Shown: positions 1 to 8,441, counted from the first letter of the stretch. The stretch is DNA of 17,262 nt from Acholeplasmataceae bacterium (GCA_023230825.1 JALNWO010000020.1:1-17262), one strand, 5' to 3'. Notes: a model not told the origin generated them from the sequence alone. Made by a program: numbers and translations.

Positions 1-46
1 CATCGGGCAACATAAAATTCCGAACTTGCGTTCCGACTTCTAACAA
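1..46 (-). CDS. Peroxiredoxin (AhpC/TSA, Bcp-like), first 15 codons only
   Basis: Only the 5' end lies in the window; the gene continues past position 1. Reading from the TTG at 46..44 gives MLEVGTQVRNFMLPD. This matches the usual opening of thiol peroxiredoxins of the Bcp/AhpC-TSA group (pattern L-x-G-x-x-A/V-x-x-F-x-L-P-D), which reduce peroxides in the cytoplasm with thioredoxin. The start is chosen because AGGTGG (57..52) lies 5 nt upstream of the TTG. The peroxidatic cysteine is outside the window, so the family call rests on about 13 residues. It is preceded by a terminator, so it is likely transcribed from its own promoter in the 255-nt gap. Moderately sure. Confidence 0.6.
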   Translation of the reverse strand, partial: MLEVGTQVRNFMLPD

Positions 47-85
47 TTTAACCACCTCTTTTATTTTTTTCACTGGTCCATTAAC

Positions 86-106
86 ATTATAACGCATTTG
101 TGTCAA
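86..106 (-). promoter_or_regulatory. Possible promoter of the peroxiredoxin gene
   Basis: On the minus strand a perfect TATAAT lies at 91..86, about 40 nt upstream of the TTG start. A perfect TTGACA lies at 106..101, but the gap between them is only 9 nt, so they cannot be a normal sigma-A pair. At the usual 17-nt spacing the -35 position (114..109) reads TTAATT, which is weak. The -10 is plausible; the -35 is unresolved. Confidence 0.35.
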
Positions 107-132
107 ATAATTAAGCCTTTTTTAGTTTTTAA

Positions 133-146
133 TGCGAATAATCGCA
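133..146. repeat. Small inverted repeat upstream of the peroxiredoxin gene
   Basis: TGCGA (133-137) and TCGCA (142-146) form a perfect 5-bp inverted repeat around ATAA. It lies about 27 nt upstream of the TTGACA on the minus strand, so it could be a regulator-binding site. A second palindrome, TTTCTTAAGAAA, is at 198-209. Neither matches a regulator motif I recognise. Confidence 0.3.
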
Positions 147-227
147 CCTTTTAAAAAGATTATAATTTATTTAGGGTTTTTCGCTAAATGTAAGGGCTTT
201 CTTAAGAAAAATCTGACATTTTTTTTC

Positions 228-275
228 AAAAAAGAAAAAGAAAAGGAGTAGAAAATGAACTTTTTCACTCCTCTT
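228..275 (-). terminator. Rho-independent terminator after the nucleotidyltransferase operon
   Basis: On the minus strand AAGAGGAGT (275..267) pairs with ACTCCTTTT (249..241), with one G-U pair. The stem continues as GAAAA/TTTTC past a bulged base and leaves a loop at about 256-261. A U-rich tail follows (240..228, two T runs broken by C). It starts about 26 nt after the stop codon of the nucleotidyltransferase gene. Confidence 0.75.
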
Positions 276-301
276 TTCATTGATTTTGGTCAAAAATGAT
301 G

Positions 302-760
302 TTACTTATCAAGCTGATCAATTAGTTTTACCTTCTCGTTGCGTTCCATCAGTTGATAATATTTTCGCCATGTTTTAATTGACTGTAAAGGAATCATCTC
401 TCCTTTAAAATCAATCTTTTCAACAATGTCTTTTTCCTTCAAAGGAAAATAGTGTGTCTCGTTTTGATAAACAATGGTAAAACCAGCGATAACATCAACG
501 TCAATACCATCAATTTTAAATTCTAAAAAATGTTTTGTTTTATATTGTGGATGCGGGATGTTGGGTTGTCCTTTTCCTATCTTAAGTAGCGCTGCTTTTG
601 CTCTTTCAACATCAGATTCCTTAATCATAATATCGATATCGTTAAATTTTTCAGCTATTCCTTTAAAATAAAGTAAGACCGAACCACCAATAGCCCACAT
701 CACTTCTGTTTGATTTAAAGTGTGCGCAACTTGTTGAAGGACATTTAATTTCTTTTTCAT
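302..760 (-). CDS. Stand-alone nucleotidyltransferase-fold protein
   Basis: A 152-residue cytoplasmic protein that is little more than a minimal nucleotidyltransferase domain. The signature is a GGS at residues 25-27 (W-A-I-G-G-S), then N-D-I-D (D41 and D43) as the metal-binding pair, then D-V-D (D87, D89) as the third acidic site. This is the arrangement of the Pol beta-type/AbiEii/LinB-like superfamily, which transfers NMP groups to proteins, RNA or small molecules; the substrate cannot be read from sequence. The start is placed at ATG 760 rather than the in-frame GTG at 766, because GAGG (773..770) is 9 nt from the ATG but only 3 nt from the GTG. The SD overlaps the TGA of the upstream gene, so translation is probably coupled. 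It is the last gene of a three-gene operon. No partner HEPN antitoxin-type gene is visible. Confidence 0.75.
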   Translation of the reverse strand: MKKKLNVLQQVAHTLNQTEVMWAIGGSVLLYFKGIAEKFNDIDIMIKESDVERAKAALLKIGKGQPNIPHPQYKTKHFLEFKIDGIDVDVIAGFTIVYQNETHYFPLKEKDIVEKIDFKGEMIPLQSIKTWRKYYQLMERNEKVKLIDQLDK

Positions 761-770
761 AGACACTACC

Positions 771-1361
771 TCAAAGATGTTGAAGGACTAAAACTAAATT
801 GATAAAGAGAGTGAACCCCATAATAGATGTCGTTAACATCGCAATCATTTTTTCCGTCGCCTTAAAGGGCACATCTTCTCGTGGTTTCACTAAAAAAGTA
901 TTTCTAAAAACAAAGAGAGCTAAATAAAAGATGCCGCTCATCATTAAATAAATGACAATCGAAAAATCTTCATTTCTCATTGAACTAATATGATACCATT
1001 CTTTCGCGAGTTTTGCATAGGGTAATAACGATGATGGTGCGAGTGTTTCTGCTTCTTCAAAGTCTCCTTGGTAAACAATGCCATCTTTTTCTAAATAGAT
1101 TTGCATATTGGTTTGACTAAAATCAATTTCAACTCGTGCAGAATCATTTTCAACATGAAGATCGATTTGTTGCCAAACGCCTTCAGCAAATGTTTTAGTG
1201 ACTGAAATGGTCTCGCCTTTTCTTGAAGTAAAGACAAGTGCTGATGGTTCACCATAATATTTAACACCCTCATAAACGAACGAGGGTGTTTGAGGATAAA
1301 CTAAATAAGCCCCAACAGCGAATAAAACAAAGGAAATCGCGAAGATAACCCAAAATCTCAT
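771..1361 (-). CDS. Unknown three-TM membrane protein
   Basis: A 196-residue protein I do not recognise. Hydrophobic segments at about 3-22, 133-152 and 172-194 flank a soluble part (about 23-130). That part is rich in beta-prone residues and, with an uncleaved N-terminal anchor, probably lies outside the membrane. It contains Y-Y-G-E-P-S-A near residue 35-41 and no cysteine pairs or catalytic motif. Start: AAGAAGG lies 9 nt upstream of ATG 1361. The gene begins 17 nt after the YcjF-like gene and its TGA stop overlaps the SD of the nucleotidyltransferase gene, so the three are co-transcribed. The context suggests a membrane-associated complex, but no function can be assigned. Confidence 0.8.
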   Translation of the reverse strand: MRFWVIFAISFVLFAVGAYLVYPQTPSFVYEGVKYYGEPSALVFTSRKGETISVTKTFAEGVWQQIDLHVENDSARVEIDFSQTNMQIYLEKDGIVYQGDFEEAETLAPSSLLPYAKLAKEWYHISSMRNEDFSIVIYLMMSGIFYLALFVFRNTFLVKPREDVPFKATEKMIAMLTTSIMGFTLFINLVLVLQHL

Positions 1362-1378
1362 CTTTTTAATCCTTCTTT

Positions 1379-2449
1379 TTAAACCGCTTCAGCGGTGGTT
1401 TGTTTCTTTGTTTTTTTGGCTTTTGCCAATTGCTCTTTCACTTCATCGCGAATAGATTCAATCACTTTTGCTTGTTCTTCCTCGGTATCAAGTAATTCAA
1501 CATTATCTAACATCTCTTGAAGTTTATATTCTTTAACTAAATAACGTTTTGTTTGATAACCGATAATCGTCGTTAGCGTTGTATTGACGGCAAACTGTAA
1601 TCCTGATTCAATTGCTGTTCCAGCAAGACCGCCAACAACTGAACCAATGGTTGATGTTAAAATATTGCCACTTTGTGAAGCCCGATCAATCGCGCCTATG
1701 ATGCCTGTACCGATGGTTTTTCCTAAGCCGCTAGTTGCAGTGCTAACACCATAAGCAATAAGTGCGTTTCTTAAGACATTTTTATAAATTCTAGCCATTT
1801 GTGCATCAGAGGGACGATAACCATATAAGAAAACAATGTCTTTAATTAAGTTTAGTTCATAAATAATAACAAGTAATGTATCTAAGGCTTCTGATTGTGA
1901 TAAAGCAGTTGATAGACCGACACGAAGAGCACTTTTACGAATCATTTTTTCTGCAGATGATTTAATATCAGTTGTATAAATTTCCGTTAATACTGTTTTT
2001 AATTCTTGATCATCCTTTTTGTGTCTTGCAACAGCTAGTTTTCCCATATTCTTCTCAGAATACCAATTGATACCCTCCGTTTTATACGTAACATCGATCA
2101 TTTTATCGGCAATGTCTTCTCTTAATTTTCGGTTGTATTTTTGTGCCTTAGAGGCGGTTGTTACGTTCACATCTGTCATAAACGATTTTGTATTTTTCAG
2201 TTTGATGACGGGAACCAAATAACCAAAAAGGAAAACGAATACTGCGCCCACAGTACCAACATATCCTGCATATTCATGGATGTCAAATAAGCGTAACACA
2301 ACAAAAAATAAACTGACAATCATGACCACCGCAATCGCCATTGCAAAAATAAAGAGAAAGGATTTTGCAGCCTTAATATTTTCTGGATTCGCACTCTGTC
2401 TTTGATATTCTTCTAACGTGATTTTCTTTTCATTGATATTCTCGTTCAT
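1379..2449 (-). CDS. YcjF/DUF697-like membrane protein
   Basis: A 356-residue protein with two TM helices near the N-terminus (about 30-53 and 60-82), a charged helical middle, and a region (about 167-236) like the YcjF/DUF697 family. The family-like stretch has A-L-D-T-L-L-V, then L-I-K-D-I-V, then L-Y-G-Y-R-P. A Gly/Ala-rich, moderately hydrophobic segment (about 236-300) and a Lys/Glu-rich C-terminal tail follow. Homologous proteins are inner-membrane proteins of unknown biochemistry, often beside a YcjX-type GTPase; no GTPase is visible here. ATG 2449 is preferred over the upstream in-frame ATG 2464, because GGAGG (2459..2455) sits 5 nt before it and would otherwise be inside the coding sequence. 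It is first in an operon with the three-TM protein and the nucleotidyltransferase, behind an extended -10 promoter. Confidence 0.7.
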   Translation of the reverse strand: MNENINEKKITLEEYQRQSANPENIKAAKSFLFIFAMAIAVVMIVSLFFVVLRLFDIHEYAGYVGTVGAVFVFLFGYLVPVIKLKNTKSFMTDVNVTTASKAQKYNRKLREDIADKMIDVTYKTEGINWYSEKNMGKLAVARHKKDDQELKTVLTEIYTTDIKSSAEKMIRKSALRVGLSTALSQSEALDTLLVIIYELNLIKDIVFLYGYRPSDAQMARIYKNVLRNALIAYGVSTATSGLGKTIGTGIIGAIDRASQSGNILTSTIGSVVGGLAGTAIESGLQFAVNTTLTTIIGYQTKRYLVKEYKLQEMLDNVELLDTEEEQAKVIESIRDEVKEQLAKAKKTKKQTTAEAV

Positions 2450-2490
2450 CTTTACCTCCAACATAATAAAATCTTAGTTATTTACTATAG

Positions 2491-2499
2491 ATTATAACA
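2491..2499 (-). promoter_or_regulatory. Extended -10 promoter of the YcjF-like operon
   Basis: The minus strand reads TGTTATAAT at 2499..2491, a perfect extended -10 (TGnTATAAT), 41 nt upstream of the ATG at 2449. There is no recognisable -35 box at 16-18 nt, which fits an extended -10 promoter. Confidence 0.6.
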
Positions 2500-2585
2500 T
2501 ATTAATCGATGCTTGCGCCTATCTTTTGACGACATTTTATGAAACAACATTTTGCTTTTTTACATAATACTTTGGAAATAAATAA

Positions 2586-2606
2586 AAGACGCCTGCTTGG
2601 CGTCTT
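2586..2606 (-). terminator. Rho-independent terminator after the M28 peptidase gene
   Basis: Perfect 8-bp stem AAGACGCC (2586-2593) / GGCGTCTT (2599-2606) with a 5-nt loop. On the minus strand it is followed by TTATTTATTT (2585..2576). It begins 19 nt after the peptidase stop codon and precedes the promoter of the next operon. Confidence 0.85.
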
Positions 2607-2624
2607 CATTTAAATTGATACCTT

Positions 2625-4289
2625 TTATTCAGCGACAGCCTTTTCTAAACGAATATGTTTATTAATGAGTGGTACTGTTACTGATAAGTTGATGACTAGT
2701 AATAGAACTAAAATTGCTGTTCCTCCAACTGTTAGTGCCATATAGAAAGAATAGAGTAAAGGAATGATAATTAGCAGTTGGATGATATAGGAGATAGCAT
2801 AGAGTGGATGCTTCGCTCTCTTGTTTGATAAATAATCTGCAAAAAGCCCAACAAGGCCAAATAAGCTTGCTACAGCAAACAAGAATGAAGCCCCTGGTAA
2901 CGTAAAGGTTGTTAATATAGTTAAAAGAAGATTAATGATAACCCCAATGAGTAAAACACGGTTTTGCTCGGCTTTTCTTGCAAATAATTTAAATCCTAAA
3001 AGCATCACAACCATAAAGAGTAAGGTGATGAAATCAAACCCGCTCACACGTGTATACGTTAAACTAAAGGGTGCTTTACCTAAGAATGCAACAAGTCGAC
3101 TAAAGAGATATCCTGTGACAACCAAACCTAGCGTGAGTGCCAACCCTTTAGGCAATGTTTTGGTAAAGGTTTCTTTGGTGAATGTTTTTTGTTTTATTAT
3201 AACAAATAAATAACCAGCCAATCCTAACACAAGGACAATAACTAAAATTACTGCTACTGTTTGGCTATAATGAATTAAAACACCAGGGAGTAAAGTGAAG
3301 AATACCTGATCATTGTTCGCTTTAAAGTAGTCATTTTCAATATAACGACTTTGACTTACAAATTCACGGATGACAGGCTCAACTTGAGTACCCATATGTT
3401 GAATGGATGATAAATTAATATTTTCATACGCATCAAGTGGAGAGTGATAATTGTCAATGCCCGCCAAGGTTGCGAAGTTTAATCCTGGAAAATCAGCTTC
3501 AATGAACGGGGTAAAATCGGTACTATTTGGCATTACAGAGTAAACAGCTGTTGCCATTGAATATGTGACAGGTAGTTTTGCCTTTGTATATAAATCGATT
3601 ACTTTTTCATTTCCTTTAGATGTCTCAAACATATACGCAGGACCGTATCTACCGCGTGATTCTAAATTAATAACAAACTTGACTGGTGCAACTATCCTTG
3701 GATCAATCGCAGCCACTTTAGCACCATACAAACCCACTTCTTCTGCATCAGTAAATAAGAAATATATGCTGTTTTCTAATTCTAAATCTTTAAAAATATA
3801 GGCCAGTTCTAATAGACTTCCAACCCCATATCCATCGTCCATCGCCCCAAATGAGCGACCGAGTTCTCCTGCACGTCCAACATGGCCTCTAGAATCGTAA
3901 TGCGCTAAAATTAAAATGCCTTCTTCGTTACGTCCTTCAATTTTGCCGACGATATTAACTAAATCATACGGTAACGTTTCTCCAACCATCGTTTCAACTT
4001 CGTCCACATCGTAGGTGTAACGTGTCACATTGGCATGACCTAAATATCCTTTTAATGTTTCCTCAAGATACACTCTCACTTCTTCTAGTTCCACTTGATC
4101 ATAATATGAGTGTGGTTTTCGTGAGATTTGTTCAATATGAGCTGCTGCTCGTACTGCACTAAAAGACCCTTCTGTATCTGCTGTTTGTGGTGTTGGTGTA
4201 TAAAGCACAAATAACGACAAAAATAATCCTAATAAAATACTTAAAATCGCAATTAAATGCACCTTTATTTTATTTACCACTGGTTTCAT
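2625..4289 (-). CDS. Membrane-anchored M28-family zinc metallopeptidase
   Basis: A 554-residue protein with an N-terminal TM helix (about 9-31), an M28 aminopeptidase domain (about 40-315), and about eight hydrophobic helices in the C-terminal 220 residues. The two-zinc site is complete: H130-Y-D132, D151-D152, E183-E184 in T-D-A-E-E, E210 in N-L-E-S-R-G, and H282 in Y-H-S-P. This predicts a peptidase releasing amino acids or dipeptides outside the cell membrane. The build (TM, M28, multi-TM tail) recalls the eukaryotic ER metallopeptidase ERMP1/Fxna layout rather than simple secreted aminopeptidases. Start ATG 4289 is chosen because GGAG lies 7 nt upstream; the in-frame GTG at 4295 lies within the SD region. 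The gene is monocistronic, with its own promoter and terminator. Confidence 0.9.
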   Translation of the reverse strand: MKPVVNKIKVHLIAILSILLGLFLSLFVLYTPTPQTADTEGSFSAVRAAAHIEQISRKPHSYYDQVELEEVRVYLEETLKGYLGHANVTRYTYDVDEVETMVGETLPYDLVNIVGKIEGRNEEGILILAHYDSRGHVGRAGELGRSFGAMDDGYGVGSLLELAYIFKDLELENSIYFLFTDAEEVGLYGAKVAAIDPRIVAPVKFVINLESRGRYGPAYMFETSKGNEKVIDLYTKAKLPVTYSMATAVYSVMPNSTDFTPFIEADFPGLNFATLAGIDNYHSPLDAYENINLSSIQHMGTQVEPVIREFVSQSRYIENDYFKANNDQVFFTLLPGVLIHYSQTVAVILVIVLVLGLAGYLFVIIKQKTFTKETFTKTLPKGLALTLGLVVTGYLFSRLVAFLGKAPFSLTYTRVSGFDFITLLFMVVMLLGFKLFARKAEQNRVLLIGVIINLLLTILTTFTLPGASFLFAVASLFGLVGLFADYLSNKRAKHPLYAISYIIQLLIIIPLLYSFYMALTVGGTAILVLLLVINLSVTVPLINKHIRLEKAVAE

Positions 4290-4314
4290 AAGCACTCTCC
4301 TTTATTTACTGTTT

Positions 4315-4343
4315 ATTATATGGTTTCTAAATCGATTTCTCAA
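4315..4343 (-). promoter_or_regulatory. Sigma-A promoter of the M28 peptidase gene
   Basis: On the minus strand TTGAGA (4343..4338) and TATAAT (4320..4315) are separated by exactly 17 nt. Five of six bases match at -35 and six of six at -10. The -10 lies 25 nt upstream of the ATG, just before the SD, so the leader is short. Confidence 0.8.
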
Positions 4344-4372
4344 TTAAAGCGCATTACTCATTAATGAAAAAA

Positions 4373-4399
4373 AGACCTAGACAGAATTTGTCTAGGTCT
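4373..4399 (-). terminator. Rho-independent terminator after the large lipoprotein gene
   Basis: Perfect 11-bp stem AGACCTAGACA (4373-4383) / TGTCTAGGTCT (4389-4399), 5-nt loop. On the minus strand six T residues follow (4372..4367). It starts 22 nt after the lipoprotein stop codon. Confidence 0.9.
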
Positions 4400-4421
4400 C
4401 TTTGTAGCTATAAAAATTGCA

Positions 4422-7400
4422 TTAATTTGCTAAGATGATTGGGTTACCATCAATATAAGCCCATTCACCGAAAACATAAACGTTTTGGTTGCTGCTCCAC
4501 TCAGCAGGAACCGATTCAGCGTTGACAAAGATGTTAATTGGATTTTTTGTTATAAATGGTTGATCACCAATATTACGGATAAAATGTCTTGGAACAACAA
4601 CATTTTGAAGAACTTCGTTGTTTGGTGATCCAAAGGCAGCATCTTCAACCATCATTGGATTAATAGTTAAGAAAGTGATGCTTTCAAGAGTACTAATTGC
4701 GAACGCATGTTGCTTAATTTCAAAGACTGAAATTGGAATAACAATATTTGTGAGTTTAGTTCCCATGAAAGCAGCTTTGCCAATAACTGTAATCGTATCA
4801 GGAAGAGTAATTTCTTCAAGTCCACTATCAGCGAACGTATATTCAGGAATTTCTTGGAATCCAATGGGGAATTTAACTTCTTTAAGGGATGGTGTTTCTC
4901 TAAAGACCCATCTGCCCCAAGTCATAACTGCGTTTGAGAAATCAACGGATTCTAAACTTGGGTTTCGCCACAATGCATTATCACCTATCCGTGTGCTTCT
5001 TGATAAGTCACCTTCAAAGGTTACTGTTTTTAATCTTGGCATATGACCTAGCGATGATGAATGGTAAACGCCTGGTTTAATGACGAGATTTTGAACATAA
5101 CCATTGTCTTTGAATGTATATGTCCACGCACCTTCAATAATTCTCGAGCCAACAATTTCAGGAATGACAACATCGATGTTTCTACCTAAGTATTTATGAA
5201 GAATTGAGTGACCAATTCTAACGCCTGAGATTGTTTTCCATAAGTTACCAGTAGAATTCCATTTCGCATAAAGGACAATATCATCTTCATATTCAAAGAT
5301 GAAGTTGTTTACATGCATACTATTGTCTTCATTCATCCATCCTAAGAAGTCATGAGAGACACCATTTTCGCTGTCATATTCATGAGCTAAAATAGGTAAG
5401 TTAACAGTTCCAGCAAATGGCACTTTAATTTCAGTTTCTTCAATGCCGTCGATTAATAATACGGTATAGAGATAATCTGAGAAAACACCATAAACATAAA
5501 GATCTTCATTGCTCATTGTGTAATTTTCAATTTGCATCGCTGGTTCGTCCATTAAGTTTAGGACCCAACCATCAAAGGTGACATGATAATCGCGTTCAAT
5601 ATCAGCAATTTGGTCTAACATTTCTTGACCAATATCAAATGTTTCGTTGTAGCGATGCGTAAAGTTCACTGTCTCATCACCAAAGGTGTAAATGACTTGG
5701 TAATCTTTAAAACTGTAATGAACGAGTAAGTGCGTTGCTTGAGCCCCATTGGGCTCAACGATGATGTTCTCAATAATTGTTCCTTCTAAGACGTTTAAAC
5801 TGTTTGTTTCGTCAAATTCTAAATAATCTGGAAGAGCGATGGGTGGATTCATTAAGTCTTCTAGTAAAACATAGGTGGCAAGCTCACCAACGACTCCTTC
5901 AAATTGTTGACCACCTTTAATGAAGTAGCCACCGCCAATACTTTCAAAGAAGTAATCTACATAGTACACGGCTGTTGGGATTTCTTCATCTTCAAAACGT
6001 GCTTCGAAAACTAAAGCGTCATCTCTAATGCCATACTTAGCTGAACTGACTAATTCATTGTCTAAATACCAGCCTTTGAAGACTTGACCTTCTTTAACTG
6101 GATCATCTGGGAAAACGACATTAGCATCATAGATGCCGATATCGGTATCTACTTCGCCACCATCAACCATGAAGCTAGCTTCATATTGAATTGCGACATA
6201 ATAAAGTGACGCGTTAAAGACATAATGTTCACTTTCTGTTCGATTCGTAGGGGAGGAGCCAGCTTCATCATACACATAACCTGGGATATCCTTAGGTTCA
6301 CCCGTGAAGTATGTGAAAGATGTCGTTGTAAACGTTTCTGTAATAGTTTCAATCGAGTTATGTTTATTGTCAATGTCATCTAAAAGAACATGGTAAACAT
6401 AGTAACCGACAATTGTATTTGTATAAGAAACTTGTAAAGTAATATCCTCAGTAAGGAGCGTTCCAAAAGGAATAATCGCACCATTTGAGCGCCAACCTTC
6501 AAAATTATAACCATCAATACGAGGCCAGAGTGTATAGTTCGCAATTTGTGTTAAGTAAGGCAAGTCGTAGCTGATGAGGAGACCACCATCTTTATCTAAA
6601 TAGTTAACTTCAAATGTATCGTAAGCAAAGTAAACTTTAAGAACAGGTGGAGTTATAAATGCTGGACTAAAGAAGAGCTCTAACACAGATTGATCTTCAT
6701 CAATCTTGAAGCCATGAGGCACTTCATATTCAGCTGTAATGGTTGAGCCTACAGGGGCAAATTTTGTAACTTGACCTTGATGAATATACTGATTACCAAT
6801 ATGGGTCCAGTAATAGTATTGAACAATATACTCTTTCCCTTCAGCAAAAACAGGATATAATGTCAGATCATCTAGTAATAAATAGATATCACCTTCATTA
6901 TAAACATTGTCTTCATCATCAACCCAGTGTAAGAAGACATGATCTTCCATGTAAATAAGAGGTAATAAACCAATTGGACGTTCATATAAGACAGGAAGAC
7001 CGTGAACTTCATAGTCAACATCATACTCTTCATCTGGGGGAGTATCACTTAATTCAAAAGGTACTTCGCTAACATCAAAATGAATGATGTATAAGTTATT
7101 GTCCATATAAAGGTTCAGTTCAAGGGCACCGTCTTCTAGAACAACACCCTCAGCGTTTGATGCACTGGTATTTAAATGATATCCCGTTATTTCAGGCGCA
7201 TCCGCTGAAACCTCATCACCTAAATCTGCTTCAAGTACATCACTGCTAATTAAAACATAACCGCTTACAGGGTCAAGTTTATACACATTAACAACATAAC
7301 TCTCATTTGGTAATGCTTTGAAAACAGGATAAAGAGTTATGTCTTCTGTGTAATTATAAACCGTGTTACGATCAACAACTTCACCATCTTCTGTTTCCCA

Positions 7401-8327
7401 ACGTAAAAACTCATGACCTTCTTTAACGGGAACAGGTAAAAAGCCGATTTCCGAATTATAAGCAATTGAGCGTCCTTCGGTGTTTGGGTAATCATAACTT
7501 ATTTGATAATGATTGGGGGTGTAAATCAATTGAATTTCAGTATCTTCAGTAATATTTTGCCCTTCATGATCCCATTGAACGGTGTATCCTGGTCTTTCTT
7601 CGACAACTGGATGTTCGACACTAAAACCAGAACCAATCTCATGAGTTGAAATGACGTCACCGTTCTCATCTTTAAAGGTAACGGTATAAGAAATGATTGG
7701 TAAGTTTAAAACGTATGTTGTCCCATCCCCAAAGGTAATAATCGCATCATTATTTTCGTTGATGACAACATCTGTAATACTGACATTGGTAATACCCAAC
7801 ATCATCCCAAACGTAATATAGCCCATGAGTGAATTCCATTCATTATCGGCAATATCTTTCCATTTGATCTGGTTATCTTCGATGGTGAAAACAACCTCGA
7901 CATTATTACGCAAATCTTGACTTGTTAAAAGACCTACAGAAATGAGGTTTTGATATGCGTTGCCACTACCAGCAAAACGCCATCTTAAATGGTTGTTTCT
8001 AAGCTCGTATTCAACGAGATCACCACTTGAACCGATGAGATAGCCGACCTCTTCGATTTCTCCATTCGAGTATTCAATAAGAAGTTCGCCTTGTCCGCCA
8101 AAAGAAACTTTTACGATGCCTGGTTCATTTCCTGAATTTTTTTGAGGCATTCCTAAATCTTTTGTGCTACCGTCTAAATAGTTTACATGGACGTGGCCGT
8201 CTTCAATATAAATGCTTGTAATCAAACTATCGTCTGGTAAATCAGATCCATTTGGATTACAAGCCATTAAAACAACTGCTGCAGTTATCATTATGACAAA
8301 TAAAAGAATTTTTCTTAGCCTGAGCAT
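4422..8327 (-). CDS. Giant surface lipoprotein with InlB_B-type repeats and a BspA-like LRR tail
   Basis: A 1301-residue lipoprotein. The signal peptide MLRLRKILLF... ends in lipobox L20-M-A-C23, so it is lipidated at C23 and displayed outside the cell. Residues 35-210 hold about four or five short beta-hairpin units built around G-x-(I/V)-x-V-x-Y-x-D-G-(S/T). Residues 213-1023 hold InlB_B (Listeria/Bacteroides) beta-grasp repeats at about 213-270, 273-337, 414-495, 572-637, 714-778, 876-951 and 953-1023, recognised by G-x-x-F-x-x-W and (D/E)-(D/I)-x-L-Y-(P/A)-x-(F/W). Between some of them lie MucBP-like segments (about 343-418, 498-570, 640-716, 787-875). Residues 1075-1265 are BspA-type leucine-rich repeats (LRR_5: I-G-x-x-A-F, L-x-x-I-x-x-P). 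Start ATG 8327 is supported by AGGAG 8 nt upstream. It likely acts in adhesion or surface binding, by family resemblance. It is monocistronic. Only four cysteine-free, acidic repeat classes are visible; there is no enzymatic domain. Confidence 0.9.
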   Translation of the reverse strand: MLRLRKILLFVIMITAAVVLMACNPNGSDLPDDSLITSIYIEDGHVHVNYLDGSTKDLGMPQKNSGNEPGIVKVSFGGQGELLIEYSNGEIEEVGYLIGSSGDLVEYELRNNHLRWRFAGSGNAYQNLISVGLLTSQDLRNNVEVVFTIEDNQIKWKDIADNEWNSLMGYITFGMMLGITNVSITDVVINENNDAIITFGDGTTYVLNLPIISYTVTFKDENGDVISTHEIGSGFSVEHPVVEERPGYTVQWDHEGQNITEDTEIQLIYTPNHYQISYDYPNTEGRSIAYNSEIGFLPVPVKEGHEFLRWETEDGEVVDRNTVYNYTEDITLYPVFKALPNESYVVNVYKLDPVSGYVLISSDVLEADLGDEVSADAPEITGYHLNTSASNAEGVVLEDGALELNLYMDNNLYIIHFDVSEVPFELSDTPPDEEYDVDYEVHGLPVLYERPIGLLPLIYMEDHVFLHWVDDEDNVYNEGDIYLLLDDLTLYPVFAEGKEYIVQYYYWTHIGNQYIHQGQVTKFAPVGSTITAEYEVPHGFKIDEDQSVLELFFSPAFITPPVLKVYFAYDTFEVNYLDKDGGLLISYDLPYLTQIANYTLWPRIDGYNFEGWRSNGAIIPFGTLLTEDITLQVSYTNTIVGYYVYHVLLDDIDNKHNSIETITETFTTTSFTYFTGEPKDIPGYVYDEAGSSPTNRTESEHYVFNASLYYVAIQYEASFMVDGGEVDTDIGIYDANVVFPDDPVKEGQVFKGWYLDNELVSSAKYGIRDDALVFEARFEDEEIPTAVYYVDYFFESIGGGYFIKGGQQFEGVVGELATYVLLEDLMNPPIALPDYLEFDETNSLNVLEGTIIENIIVEPNGAQATHLLVHYSFKDYQVIYTFGDETVNFTHRYNETFDIGQEMLDQIADIERDYHVTFDGWVLNLMDEPAMQIENYTMSNEDLYVYGVFSDYLYTVLLIDGIEETEIKVPFAGTVNLPILAHEYDSENGVSHDFLGWMNEDNSMHVNNFIFEYEDDIVLYAKWNSTGNLWKTISGVRIGHSILHKYLGRNIDVVIPEIVGSRIIEGAWTYTFKDNGYVQNLVIKPGVYHSSSLGHMPRLKTVTFEGDLSRSTRIGDNALWRNPSLESVDFSNAVMTWGRWVFRETPSLKEVKFPIGFQEIPEYTFADSGLEEITLPDTITVIGKAAFMGTKLTNIVIPISVFEIKQHAFAISTLESITFLTINPMMVEDAAFGSPNNEVLQNVVVPRHFIRNIGDQPFITKNPINIFVNAESVPAEWSSNQNVYVFGEWAYIDGNPIILAN

Positions 8328-8362
8328 AAAGTCCTCTCCTTGGTTAATTTATCACTAATTAT

Positions 8363-8390
8363 ATAATAGTTATTTCATTTTGAGGTTCAA
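8363..8390 (-). promoter_or_regulatory. Probable promoter of the lipoprotein gene
   Basis: On the minus strand TTGAAC (8390..8385) and TATTAT (8368..8363) are spaced 16 nt apart; the -10 is 35 nt upstream of the ATG. An overlapping perfect TATAAT (8363..8358) has no suitable -35, so the exact -10 is uncertain. Confidence 0.5.
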
Positions 8391-8441
8391 AGTGCTTTAG
8401 GGTTTATTTGGATAGATTATAATTTTCCCTGAAAATAAAAA

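Noticed and set aside
162..178. PerR/Fur-like box (TTATAATTTATTTAG) upstream of the peroxiredoxin gene
   Set aside because: Only the left half fits the PerR consensus; the right half is out of phase, so it is probably AT-rich chance.
302..760. Type IV toxin-antitoxin (AbiEii) system
   Set aside because: Only a short nucleotidyltransferase domain is present and there is no AbiEi-type antitoxin gene next to it; the neighbours are membrane proteins.
4618..5046. 142-codon plus-strand ORF inside the lipoprotein gene
   Set aside because: It lies entirely opposite the LRR-coding region, has no SD, and its product is low in charged residues, as expected of an antisense shadow.
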